Shown in pieces: positions 44,945 through 53,865 of a DNA stretch of 64,000 bases. Numbering within the stretch: position 1 is the stretch's first letter; each line of letters starts with the position of its first letter. The notes below the pieces were generated by a model, which ran no database searches, was not told the origin of the DNA, and was given only the letters and a program-made list of their open reading frames with translations. A program made the translations under genes and the position numbers. Origin of the DNA: Thermomicrobium sp. 4228-Ro (lineage in GTDB: Bacteria > Chloroflexota > Chloroflexia > Thermomicrobiales > Thermomicrobiaceae); NCBI RefSeq assembly GCF_026241205.1, contig NZ_JAPFQM010000006.1, forward strand, positions 496,001 through 560,000, read 5' to 3'.

Positions 44945-47186
44945 GGGCCGTCCGCTCTCCCGCAGGCACGCCAGCGAGGTCGGCGAGCCGCTCGGCGAAG
45001 AGTTCGGCCAGGTGCACGGCTCGCTGCGGGTTCCCGTGAGCATGTAACCCGCCGCGGATCTGCATGAGGCAGCCAGGATTGTCGGCGACGATCACCGGTG
45101 CACCCGTTTCGCTGGCTGTCCGCAGCTTGCGCTCCAGAATCGCAGCCGAGAGGTGCGGGTAGTCGAGGCTGAACGTCCCACCGAACCCGCAGCAGAAGCT
45201 GGATTCCTGCATCTCGGCGATCGTGCAACCCAGCACCTCGGTGAGCAGGCGGCGCGGTTGCTCGCGCAGGCCGAGCGCGTTGGCCGACTGGCAGCTGTCG
45301 TGGTAGGTCACGGTCGGGCCGGGCCGTGTCCAGTCCTGTGGGCCGAGGCGCGCGACCCGATCGAGGAAGGTGACGAGGTCGACCAGGCGCTCGGCGACCC
45401 GGGCGGCTCGCTCCTGCCAGGCCGGCTCGTTCCGGAAGAGGTGCTGGTAGTCCTGGGCGATCGCCGCGTAGCAGCTCGTCGAGGGAGTCACGATCCAGTC
45501 GGCTTCGACCCGCTCGAGCACTGCGATCGTCTGCCGGGCCAGTTCCAAGGCGTGCGGCCGGTCACCGGCGTTGCTGGCGACCAGCCCGCAGCAGTGCTGC
45601 TCCAGCGGGAAGACGACGCGGCAGCCGCAGGCTTCCAGGACACGCACGGTCGCCTCACCCATCTCGGGGAGCAGGCGATCGATGAGACAACCCGGGAAGA
45701 AGGCGACCGTCTTCCCAGCGACCTGGCTCCCGGCCAGGAGCGGCTCGGGTGCTGGCCGGTCGAGCGCGGCGGGCAGCGCGAGGTGACGCAGGCGGTCGCG
45801 CAGCGGACGGCGGGCCGGTGCCACGAGGTGCCGCTCGCTGGTCGCGCCATCGACGAACGGCAACGAGCGGAGGAAACCGTCCCGGTCGGCCAGGGGAGCA
45901 GCGGCCAGTGCAGCCAGCCGTGCCCAGCGGTCGCCACTGCGGGGGTCGCTCCAGCGCTCGAGTGCCGCGCGCTTGAGGAACGGGAGCCCCAGCTTCTCGG
46001 CGACACGGGCGCGCACGTCCAGGATGAGCCGCGGGATCGGAATCGCGACCGGGCAGACGGTCTCGCAGGCATTGCAGGACACGCACAGGCTCTGCGGGTC
46101 AGCGACTGCCTCCAGACCGTGGTGGATCGCGGTCAGCGGCAGGCCGATCGGGCCGGTGTAGATAGAGCCGAACAGGTGCCCGCTCACGACCTGGTACGGT
46201 GGACAGACGTTGGAGCAGGCACCGCAGCGGATACAGTAGAGCGCGTCGATCAGCTCGGGATCCTCGCGCGCTGCCAGCCGGCCGTTGTCGAGCAGGACGA
46301 TATGCTGCTCGCGCGGGCCGTGCGCGCCGCGGACGAGCTGGATCTCGATATCGGCCGTCCGCGTCGGCCCGGTGAGGAACAGCACGCGCACCGTCATCTT
46401 CTGTCCAGCCCCGGCGCGTGGCAAAGCGCGCACGAGCGGCGGGATATCGTCGAGCGAGGGGACGATCTTGTCGATCCCGACGATCGCCACGTGGATCGGC
46501 GGGAGCGTCGCGACCAGTTCGGCGTTGCCCTCGTTGGTCACGATGACCAGCGTGCCCGTCTCGGCGATCGCGGCGTTGGCTCCGGTGATCCCGACGTCGG
46601 CCTCGATGAAAGCGCGTCGCAGTTCCTGTCGTGCGACCTCGACCAGTTGCGGCGGGTCGGGCGGGACGGGACGCCCGAGCACGCGGGAAAAGAGTTCCGC
46701 GATCTGCTCGCGCGACTTGTGGATGGCCGGGCCGATCAGGTGCGAGGGACGCTCCCCGGCCAGCTGGACGATCCACTCGCCGAGGTCGGTCTCCACGACG
46801 CGCGCACCGGCATGCTCGAGCGCTTCGTTGAGCTGGATCTCCTCGGTCGCCATCGATTTCGACTTCACGACCAGCCGGGCACCGCGCTGCTGGACGAGGT
46901 CAGCGACGTACCGGCGGGCGTCCTCGGCCGTCCGGGCGAGGTAGACGGTCGCGCCGACCGCTTCCGCCTCGCGCCGGAACTGCTCGACGAGTTCGGGGAG
47001 ACGCGCGATGGCCGCCTCCTTGCGACGGCGCAAGTCGCTGCGCAGGGCCGCGAAGTCGAGCCCAGCGAACGCCTCGGCGCGCCGCTGGCGGTAGCGCGTG
47101 AGCGTCCGCTCGAGTGCTTCGCGCTGCGCGTGGTTGGCGAGTGCCGCCTCGAGTGCCCGCTGGAAAGCCTCGCTCCGCGCCGGCAT
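44931..47186 (-). CDS. LutB-LutA fusion: lactate utilisation iron-sulfur protein
   Basis: 751 aa; the ATG follows GGAGAGAGGAG. The N-terminal ~300 residues are the LUD domain of LutB/LldF (VKSKSMATEEIQLN, then GITGANAAIAETGTLVIVTNEGN). Two [4Fe-4S] motifs follow near 320-390: CIRCGACSNVCPPYQ and CVSCNACETVCPVAIP. The C-terminal ~260 residues are LutA/LldE, with two CCG domains: FFPGCLIDRLLP with EQHCCGLVASNAGDRP, and YHDSCQSANALGL with SSFCCGFGGTFSLDYP, ending in DNPGC. LutA and LutB are usually separate genes; the fusion joins them in reversed (B-A) order. It should oxidise L-lactate with LutC, which is not found in this window. Confidence 0.9.
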   Translation of the reverse strand: MPARSEAFQRALEAALANHAQREALERTLTRYRQRRAEAFAGLDFAALRSDLRRRKEAAIARLPELVEQFRREAEAVGATVYLARTAEDARRYVADLVQQRGARLVVKSKSMATEEIQLNEALEHAGARVVETDLGEWIVQLAGERPSHLIGPAIHKSREQIAELFSRVLGRPVPPDPPQLVEVARQELRRAFIEADVGITGANAAIAETGTLVIVTNEGNAELVATLPPIHVAIVGIDKIVPSLDDIPPLVRALPRAGAGQKMTVRVLFLTGPTRTADIEIQLVRGAHGPREQHIVLLDNGRLAAREDPELIDALYCIRCGACSNVCPPYQVVSGHLFGSIYTGPIGLPLTAIHHGLEAVADPQSLCVSCNACETVCPVAIPIPRLILDVRARVAEKLGLPFLKRAALERWSDPRSGDRWARLAALAAAPLADRDGFLRSLPFVDGATSERHLVAPARRPLRDRLRHLALPAALDRPAPEPLLAGSQVAGKTVAFFPGCLIDRLLPEMGEATVRVLEACGCRVVFPLEQHCCGLVASNAGDRPHALELARQTIAVLERVEADWIVTPSTSCYAAIAQDYQHLFRNEPAWQERAARVAERLVDLVTFLDRVARLGPQDWTRPGPTVTYHDSCQSANALGLREQPRRLLTEVLGCTIAEMQESSFCCGFGGTFSLDYPHLSAAILERKLRTASETGAPVIVADNPGCLMQIRGGLHAHGNPQRAVHLAELFAERLADLAGVPAGERTAHARA

Positions 47187-47339
47187 CGTCCGCTCCTCTC
47201 TCCCCCGAACCCGTCCGCTCGCCTGTCAAGTGTAACGCTGTTTCGGACAGCGGGGAGCACGGAATCCAGCGTCGGGCTATCCCTGTCGGGAGCAGGCTGC
47301 GTGACCGAGCCTGTCCGCGAGAGCCGGGAACCGAACTCG

Positions 47340-47945
47340 ATCCCCGTGCCTGTCGGCGCGGCGGGGCGAGGCACGCCTCGCCCCTACACCGAATTGTGGG
47401 CGACGCACGTGTCGCCCCTACCGGAGAAATGCGGTGGGGGGTGCTGCGAACGCGGCGGGGGTGAGGGGTGTCGTGCCGACACGCAACAACGACGGTCGCC
47501 AGCCGGTCGTTCACCGGCACCCTGCCGACCACTGCCCCCGGTAGGGGTCAGGCGTGCCTGACCCGTCCGGCCCGCCAGGGCCGGGAACGGACCACGTACC
47601 CGCGCCTGTCGGCGCGGGTGGGCGCGGCACGCCGCGCCCCTACAGGGTTCGGCTGGTACCCGACGGTCGCCTGTGCATCGTGTACCTGCACCGCGCACAC
47701 CACCGTCACCCCTGTAGGGGTCAGGCGTGCCTGACCCGGCCGGCCCGTAGGGCCGGGAACGGACCACGTACCCGCGCCTCCGGCGCGGGTGGGCGCGGCA
47801 CGCCGCGCCCCTACAGGGTTCGGCTGGTACCCGACGGTCGCCCGTGTATCGCGTACCTGCACCGCGCACACCACCGTCGTCCCCTGTAGGGGTCAGGCGT
47901 GCGTGACCCGGCCGGCCCGTAGGGCCGGGAACCGGTGCTGGAGCG
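47340..47945. repeat. Array of hairpin-rich intergenic elements
   Basis: Three successive copies of the 107-bp element (near 47540-47646, 47711-47817 and a truncated one at 47880-47935) are separated by a conserved spacer of about 64 bp that begins GTTCGGCTGGTACCCGACGG. Upstream is a unit with TGTCGCCCCTACCGGAG and GACGGTCGCCAGCCGGTCG that recurs at 53040-53160. No gene is supported inside the array. Confidence 0.85.
47711..47817 (+). repeat. Type copy of the 107-bp four-hairpin element
   Basis: The ends CCTGTAGGGG and CCCCTACAGG are perfect 10-bp terminal inverted repeats. Inside are four hairpins in order: GGGTCAGG-CGTG-CCTGACCC; CCGGCCC-GTA-GGGCCGG; CGCGCC-TCC-GGCGCG; GGGCGCGG-CACG-CCGCGCCC. 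In other copies the last reads GGGCGACG-CACG-CGTCGCCC, a compensated change that keeps the stem. No open frame of its own. It is MITE-like or REP-like. Confidence 0.85.
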
Positions 47946-48047
47946 CGCCACGGGCTCGGTTGCGCGGAAAACGCGTGGTCTCCCCCTTCGTTGGAGCGCG
48001 CTACACTTCTTACGATGTCGTCTTGGAGTCAGGAACGGAGCACCTGC

Positions 48048-49715
48048 GTGCGCGTCGCCGAGCTCCTGGAACTCCCGGTTCTCCATGGGTCGCGTGTCGT
48101 CGCCGGAGCGCGCGGTCTCGATGCGCGCATCCGCTGGGTGCACGTGGTCGACCTGCCTGACCCGCTTCCCTGGATCGACCGCGGGATGCTGATGCTGAGT
48201 ACCGGCATCGCCTGGCCGCGCCGCGACGAGGAGCTGGCCGAGCTGGTGCGCCGGCTCGCCGAGCATGGGGTCGCGGCGCTCGGGCTCGCTGTGCCGCACT
48301 ACTTCTCTCGCTTTCCCGATGCGATGCGGGTGGCGGCCGACGAGGTCGGACTCCCGTTGATCGAAATCCCGTGGGAGATCCCGTTCGTCCGGATCACCGA
48401 GACGGTGCACCAGGCCATCCTGCGCGAGCAGTGGCAAGAACTCGAGCGTGCCGAGCAACTGCACCGGGAACTCATGCGGGCAGCTGCACGCACGCGCAGC
48501 TTGGACCGGCTGGTGCGTACGCTCGGCGAACTCCTCGGCCGCTCGATCACGGTCGAGGAGCCCGACGGTACGCTGCTCGCCTACTACCAGCGTGGCCCCT
48601 ACGAGGACGCTGCCCGCCAGGCGACGATCGAATCGGGGCGAGCCCCCGACTGGCTCCAGGAGGGGCTCGCTGCACGCGGCTACCTGCCGCCCCAGGGGAC
48701 GCAACCGTACCGTGTCCCGTCCATTCCCGAGCTGGGCTTGCGCGAGCGCGTGGTCTGCCCGATCTGGCTGCACGGTGAACTGGTCGGCCTGGTCTGGATC
48801 ATCGAGGGAGACGAGCCGCTGAGCGGACTCGATCTGCGGGCAGCCGAGCATGCCGCGCTCGTCTTCGCGCTCCTCTTCGCCCAGCAGCGTGAGCTGGCGC
48901 AACTGGAAGCCCGGCTCGGCTACGCGTTCCTGACCACGTTGCTCGAGGGTCGCTTCAGTGGCTCGCCGCAGGAACTGGAGCGGGCACGCGCTCTCGGGTA
49001 CGATCCAGCACGCGGCTACCGCGTCGCCGTGATCGCGCTGGGCGAACCGCCGCTGACCGTCGAGTCGTTCCAGCGGCGCGAGCAGGTGGCACTGCGGGTG
49101 CGCCGGACGCTCCGCCAGCTCGGCAGCGCACCGCTGGTTGCGACGCTGCACGACCAGGTCATCGCGCTGGTGGAACGAGACGAACACCTGGCGGCGCTCT
49201 GGCACGAACTCGCACCGTGCGGACTCACGGCCGTCGCCGGGCGCGCCTACGCCGGGCCGGAAGGAGTGCGCCGGAGCTACAGCGAGGCCCGTACGCTCCT
49301 GGAGTACGTCGATCGGCCGGGGCTCTACCGCTACGAGGACCTCGTGCTCGAGCGGGTCCTCGCTGGCGACAGCGAGGCGCGCCAGGCGTTCGTCGCGCTC
49401 TGGCTGGGTCCGCTCGAGCAGGCCCGGCACGGCGACCGGCTCATCGAGACGCTGCTCGGCTGGGTGCGGGCGCGCTTTTCGGTCAACGCGGTGGCCGAGC
49501 AACTGGCCGTGCACCCCAACACCGTGCGCTATCGGCTCGAGCAGGCCGGCGCGCTGCTCGGGCGCGACCTCACTGACCCCGACACCCAGTTCGAGTTGCA
49601 GCTCCTGGTGCGTCTGCTCGCCCCGGAAGCCAGGGCCGGGGCCGCGCTCACAACGGCGGACGGATCGGGACAGCCGACCGGTACGGCCGGTGCACAGCAG
49701 CGCGTACCGCACTGA
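48048..49715 (+). CDS. PucR-family transcriptional regulator
   Basis: 555 aa. The GTG at 48048 lies 7 bp after GGAACGGAG and makes the protein begin with VRVAELLELPVLHGSRVVAG, the normal PucR N-terminus; an in-frame ATG at 48015 has no ribosome binding site. TACACT at 48002-48007 could be the -10. The N-terminal PucR sensing domain contains RWVHVVDLPDP and LMLSTGIAW. A GGDEF-like central domain follows. The C-terminal HTH_30 helix-turn-helix has ARFSVNAVAEQLAVHPNTVR and YRLEQAGALLGRDL. PucR proteins control purine, amino-acid or related catabolic genes. No target is obvious; the neighbour to the left is the lactate operon on the other strand. Confidence 0.9.
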   Translation: MRVAELLELPVLHGSRVVAGARGLDARIRWVHVVDLPDPLPWIDRGMLMLSTGIAWPRRDEELAELVRRLAEHGVAALGLAVPHYFSRFPDAMRVAADEVGLPLIEIPWEIPFVRITETVHQAILREQWQELERAEQLHRELMRAAARTRSLDRLVRTLGELLGRSITVEEPDGTLLAYYQRGPYEDAARQATIESGRAPDWLQEGLAARGYLPPQGTQPYRVPSIPELGLRERVVCPIWLHGELVGLVWIIEGDEPLSGLDLRAAEHAALVFALLFAQQRELAQLEARLGYAFLTTLLEGRFSGSPQELERARALGYDPARGYRVAVIALGEPPLTVESFQRREQVALRVRRTLRQLGSAPLVATLHDQVIALVERDEHLAALWHELAPCGLTAVAGRAYAGPEGVRRSYSEARTLLEYVDRPGLYRYEDLVLERVLAGDSEARQAFVALWLGPLEQARHGDRLIETLLGWVRARFSVNAVAEQLAVHPNTVRYRLEQAGALLGRDLTDPDTQFELQLLVRLLAPEARAGAALTTADGSGQPTGTAGAQQRVPH

Positions 49716-49785
49716 ACGCCGAGCGCTCCTCTGCCGAGATATCATTCTGTAGGGCAGGATGGTCTCGTCTGTCTCGGGAGGGGAC

Positions 49786-50502
49786 ATGCGCAGGCGCTGG
49801 TGGCTCTGGACGGCGATCGGACTGGTGGTCGCTTGGTACGCGTATGGGCATCTCGTCAACGGACTGGCGGAACGTGCGCAGGGCGGCGCCAGATCCACGC
49901 GCGGCACGTCGATCACGTCCTCCGGGTGGTCGACGTCGGCTGGTTGGGAGCAGTCGTCCGGCCGCGTGGGCTGGACCGAACCCGCGCAGGAGTCGCGTCC
50001 GGCCTGGCGGATCACGATCACGAACGGTCGGCCGTCCTCCTGTCTCGGTGAACTCGGACGCGACGACTGGGGACGATGGGTTTGTCGCGAGCGTCTCCCC
50101 TGGGGTGAGTCGGGGACGGAAATCTGCGACGGGCTGTTCGGATCGTGTCGACCAGCTGACCCTTGGGAGGCATCGATCGCGACATCGGGAGTCGATTGGT
50201 GCGATACTCCCTGGGGACCATCGAGCTGCGAGAAGGACGACCTGGGACCCGGAAGCGGGCCGTTGTTCAGCAGCGACGAGACGGACGACACCCGATGGCC
50301 CTGGCAGCGCCAGGACGAAGGCGAGCCGCGGTTCGGCTCCTCGGGGCCGTATCCGAGCGCTGATCCGTGGAAGCGCGACACGGGTGACGATGGGTGGTTC
50401 CCGCGCGCGCAGCCGCCGAGCCGCGAGGAGCAGCGTTCGCTGTTTCCCGTACCCGGTTCTGCTGGCGACGGCGGGTCCTCGAGCGGGCGTGACTGGCCGT
50501 AG
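49786..50502 (+). CDS. Small secreted or membrane-anchored hypothetical protein
   Basis: 238 aa; the ATG at 49786 follows GGGAGGGG, better than the start 27 bp earlier. One N-terminal hydrophobic helix (WWLWTAIGLVVAWYAYGHLV) is followed by a long, hydrophilic, Trp/Asp/Ser/Gly-rich region with several cysteines (SSCLGELGRDDWGRWVC, EICDGLFGSC, DWCDTPWGPSSC). It has no recognised domain. The low-complexity tail looks disordered. Coding status is supported by the start signal and the stop just before the repeat block. Function is unknown. Confidence 0.6.
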   Translation: MRRRWWLWTAIGLVVAWYAYGHLVNGLAERAQGGARSTRGTSITSSGWSTSAGWEQSSGRVGWTEPAQESRPAWRITITNGRPSSCLGELGRDDWGRWVCRERLPWGESGTEICDGLFGSCRPADPWEASIATSGVDWCDTPWGPSSCEKDDLGPGSGPLFSSDETDDTRWPWQRQDEGEPRFGSSGPYPSADPWKRDTGDDGWFPRAQPPSREEQRSLFPVPGSAGDGGSSSGRDWP

Positions 50503-50504
50503 GG

Positions 50505-51180
50505 CCAGCACGCCCTGTAACGGCGCCCCTCGTCCACCCGTCCTGTAGGGGCGAGGCGTGCCTCGCCCAGCCGCGCCGGAGGCGCGGGAGTCGACCGCCC
50601 AGGTCTTCGCACGCGGTCGAACACCCCTCACCCCCGCCTCGCTCCGCTCGGCACCCCCTCTCCCGCATCGCGCGGGAGAGGGGGCCGGGGGGTGAGGGGT
50701 GCTCCATCGCCTACCTCGGCTATCCACGCCGGGATGTGTGGGAACGTGGGCGGTTTCCCGGCCCTACCGGGTCGGACGGGTCACGCACGCGTGACCCCTA
50801 CGCGGTGGTCGATGGGGGTCAGCGGGCCATGAGGGTGGGGACGTCGGTAGGACGATGGCCGGGTTTTCCGTCGGGGCGAGGCGTGCCTCGCCCAGCCGCA
50901 CCGCCAGGTACGGCACGGTGACCACGGTTGCCGGTCCTACCGGGCCGGAAGGGTCAGGCACACCTGACCCGAAGGGGCACGCACGCGTGACCCCTACAGG
51001 GTGCAGCGGCGGGGCTCTGCGGCGACCGTGACCGACGAGCGATCCCCGTCGGTGCATCGTCCACCCGTCCTGTAGGGGCGAGGCGTGCCTCGCCCGGCTG
51101 CGCCGGAGGCGCGACACGGTGGCGATACTTGCCGGCACTGTCGTGCCAGCGGGCCGGGTACGCCTGACCCCTCCACGACG
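50505..51180. repeat. Palindromic repeat block
   Basis: It contains several units of the family: GGGCGAGG-CGTG-CCTCGCCC near 50548, 50875 and 51076; CTCTCCCGC palindromes near 50660-50690; and GGGTCAGG-CACA-CCTGACCC near 50953. The phrase CGTCCACCCGTCCTGTAGGG occurs at both ends of the block. No gene is supported. Confidence 0.8.
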
Positions 51181-51227
51181 TTCCATCCCTCACGCCAGCC
51201 ACTGCTGCGGCACAACGTGGGCAGCTC

Positions 51228-51920
51228 TCACCCCTCGCGGATGTGCTTGGCCAGCTCGCGCTGGCGCTGGAAGACGAACCGGACGATCGCGTCCTCGGTC
51301 CGCCGGTCGAGCCGCTCGAACTGGCAGCCGTGATCCCAGCGCGGTGGATCGGCTCGCTCCACCGGTACAACGCGACGCACCGCGGCGACGGCACCGACCG
51401 GTTGTGTCGTGCCGGGGAGCGCGAACCGGACAGCCAGGCGATCGCCGGGCCGGAGTTGCTGCGGCAGCCGGAGCCGGATCCCACCGGCACTGAGGTCGAC
51501 GATCGTGCCGCGGAGCGGTTGCGGGTCACTGTCGGTGGAAAGCAGCAAGAGTTCCTCGGGCACCAGGGTCACCGAAACGCGACAGTGCTCGCGACGCTGC
51601 ATCCGCTCCCAGGGGCCAGCCGGTGTCAGGACGAGCCGGGCCTGCGGCTCGAGGACCGTCGCCACGACCTCGCAGGGGACCACGTAGAGCGCGTCGTCGG
51701 GTACGGTGGTGCCGAGGTAGACGAGGTCACCGCGATGTACCGAAACGTAGGCTAGCTGGACCATCGGCCAGCCGACGACGACCCGCTGGCCGTCCGGGCT
51801 GAAGTCCTCGACCCGCGTGCGGTGCCAGGTGAGCCGGTCGTGGCGGTGCGGGACGCCCAGTTCGGCTGCTTGCCAGACGGTGAATCCCTTCGGCGGTTGC
51901 GTGACCGATCGTTGCACCAC
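51228..51920 (-). CDS. PilZ-domain protein, YcgR-like flagellar brake candidate
   Basis: 230 aa from the GTG at 51920 behind GAGAGGAAG; another GTG at 51968 is less well placed. The N-terminal half is a YcgR-N-like beta barrel (TRVEDFSPDGQRVVVGWP). The C-terminal PilZ domain carries the c-di-GMP signature: an arginine motif in MQRREHCRVSV and TIVDLSAGGIRLRL (D-x-S-x-x-G). In flagellated bacteria such proteins slow the motor when c-di-GMP is high. The nearby flagellin and chemotaxis genes support that role. Confidence 0.85.
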   Translation of the reverse strand: MVQRSVTQPPKGFTVWQAAELGVPHRHDRLTWHRTRVEDFSPDGQRVVVGWPMVQLAYVSVHRGDLVYLGTTVPDDALYVVPCEVVATVLEPQARLVLTPAGPWERMQRREHCRVSVTLVPEELLLLSTDSDPQPLRGTIVDLSAGGIRLRLPQQLRPGDRLAVRFALPGTTQPVGAVAAVRRVVPVERADPPRWDHGCQFERLDRRTEDAIVRFVFQRQRELAKHIREG

Positions 51921-52035
51921 CGGACGCTTCCTCTCGGTCTGTCGAAAAGAATCGGTCGCCGGTCGCACTGGCTGAAGCCGTACTCAGTGTACCGCGCGAG
52001 CGAACCGGCGCAGTGGCTGGCGACTCCCACGTCTC

Positions 52036-52557
52036 TCAGGCATGGCCGAGCGCCACACCGGTTGCAAAGACCAACGAGCCACCGAGAATGACCTGGACGA
52101 TCGACCGCACGAGCGACATCCGGAAGAAACGGAAGCGGATCCAGGCGATGGTGACCAGCTCGATACCGACGACCACATACGCCAGCACGAGTGCAGCCTG
52201 GACGTGCGGGATGAGGAACGGTAAGGAGTGCAGGATCCCACCGAGGAAGGTAGAAACAGCGGTGATGAGTCCACGCTGGACCGGCCCGCCGCGGCCGGTC
52301 AGTTCGCCGGTATCGGAGAGCGCTTCGGCGAATCCCATGCTGATGGCCGCACCGATCGAGGCGGAGAGCCCGACGAGGAACGCGACGCGGGACTCGTTCG
52401 TCGCGAAGGCGCTGGTGAAGATCGGCGCCAGGGTCGAGACCGAGCCGTCCATGAGGCCGAGGAGGAACGGTTGGACCACCTGCAGGACGAAACTGCGCTC
52501 GTCGAAGCGGTTGCGCAGGATCGGGAGCTGGCCCCACCACGGTCGCTCGCGTGTCAT
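52036..52557 (-). CDS. VIT1/CCC1-family Fe/Mn transporter
   Basis: 173 aa from the ATG at 52557 behind GGGAGGGAGG. Five hydrophobic spans are seen. [22 protein letters not shown] is the VIT1 'G-x-x-D-G' TM1 motif, and [23 protein letters not shown] contains the conserved S-M-G-x-x-E element of the metal pocket. It is short for the family; ferritin-like extensions are absent. It may export or sequester Fe(II) or Mn(II). A Fur-like palindrome lies about 50 bp upstream. Confidence 0.82.
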   Translation of the reverse strand: MTRERPWWGQLPILRNRFDERSFVLQVVQPFLLGLMDGSVSTLAPIFTSAFATNESRVAFLVGLSASIGAAISMGFAEALSDTGELTGRGGPVQRGLITAVSTFLGGILHSLPFLIPHVQAALVLAYVVVGIELVTIAWIRFRFFRMSLVRSIVQVILGGSLVFATGVALGHA

Positions 52558-52598
52558 CGTCGCCTCCCTCCCGTTCACGTCCTCTGCCCGTGAAGCGA

Positions 52599-52613
52599 GA
52601 ATGAGACTCATTC
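52599..52613 (-). promoter_or_regulatory. Fur-box-like palindrome GAATGAG-A-CTCATTC
   Basis: A perfect 7-1-7 inverted repeat at 42-56 bp upstream of the transporter start. It matches the 7-1-7 geometry and AATGA/TCATT core of Fur boxes. It differs from the zinc-type sites at 30192 and 32956, so a separate iron regulator is implied. Confidence 0.55.
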
Positions 52614-52779
52614 GCAACAACCGGAACAGCAGAGTACAGGAAGCGGTTCCGGGTCAAACACCCCGGCCGAGCGGTGCACGCTGGCGAGTCGCAGACGCGT
52701 GAGACCGGTCGCTCCTTCCAGGGGGTCGAGGCGGTGCATGGCCGGCAGCGGGTACCTGCCGGTCGCCCAGCGTTGACCA

Positions 52780-53600
52780 CGCGGCCGTGTTCGTTCCCGT
52801 CGGGGCGGGGATATGGACCTGTTCCCGCGCCTTTGGGGCAGTCGGGCGATGCGCGCGTCGCCCCTACCGGGAAACGGGCGTGGCCGGTTGCCGACAGCCG
52901 CCTGCGGCATCGTCTACCGGCGCTCCTGCAGCCCACGTCGACCGCCGTAGGGGTCGGGCGTGCCCGACCCACCCGGCCCGGAGGGCCGGGAAACCCATCG
53001 CGATCCCGCGCCGCTGGCGCGGCTGGGCGGTGCACGGGTCGCCCCTACCGGAGAAATACGGTGGGGTGCTGCGAACACGGGGGTGAGGGGTGCCGTGCCG
53101 GCACGCAACAACGACGGTCGCCAGCCGGTCGTTCACCGTCCCCATCGACCACCGCCATCGCTGTAGGGGTCACGCGTGCGTGACCCGGCCAGCCCGGTAG
53201 GGCCGGGAACGGACCACGTACCCGCGCCTCCGGCGCGGCCGGGCGACGCACGCGTCGCCCCTACAGGGTTCGGCTGGTACCCGACGGTCGCATGTGTATT
53301 GCGTACCTGCACCGCGCACACAACCGTCGTCCCCTGTAGGGGTCAGGCGTGCCTGACCCGGCCGGCCCGCCAGGGCCGGGAACGGACCACGTACCCGCGC
53401 CTGTCGGCGCGGCTGGGCGACGCACGCGTCGCCCCTACAGGAGAAATGCGGTGGGGGGGCCGCGACAGCGGCGGGGGTGAGGGGTGTCGACCGGCTGCGG
53501 TGTCATGGCCCGTCGATCCCCGCGCCATTCGGGACGGCGGGCGCGGCACGCCGCGCCCCTACGAATGCGGGCGACCCACGCGTCGCCCCGACGGAGACGA
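52780..53600. repeat. Array of hairpin-rich elements
   Basis: This region holds at least four copies of the element family, including nearly full ones at 53160-53267 and 53334-53441, joined by the same spacer (GTTCGGCTGGTACCCGACGG). 53040-53160 is a direct copy of 47400-47540. The unit GGGCGCGG-CACG-CCGCGCCC occurs near 53545. No gene is supported here. Confidence 0.82.
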
Positions 53601-53865
53601 CACGCGCGGCGTCCAGTGCCGGTCGATCGGTTCCGCCTCACCGGCGGCAGCGCACGCCGGGCAGGAACCGGTACTTCCTTCCCTATCGTGCCGGGCAGCG
53701 AGCCTGCCGAAACACCAGAGCAGAGAGGAGGCCCCGCCGCCGGGTCAGGCGGTACGAAGCGAGGTCGACCGCGGGCGACGGCGAGACGGTCGCGAGGGTT
53801 TCGGGAACAGTAGGCCGGCGCAGGGACGTGCCGGCGGAACGACGGAACGGCAAGGGAGGCCGGAG

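Noticed and set aside
45153-47561. Long plus-strand open frame opposite the LutB-LutA fusion
   Set aside because: Composition shadow; iron-sulfur and CCG motifs are on the minus strand.
47340-47945. CRISPR array, because of repeats separated by spacers
   Set aside because: The spacers are themselves repeated, the elements have terminal inverted repeats and four hairpins, and no cas genes are present.
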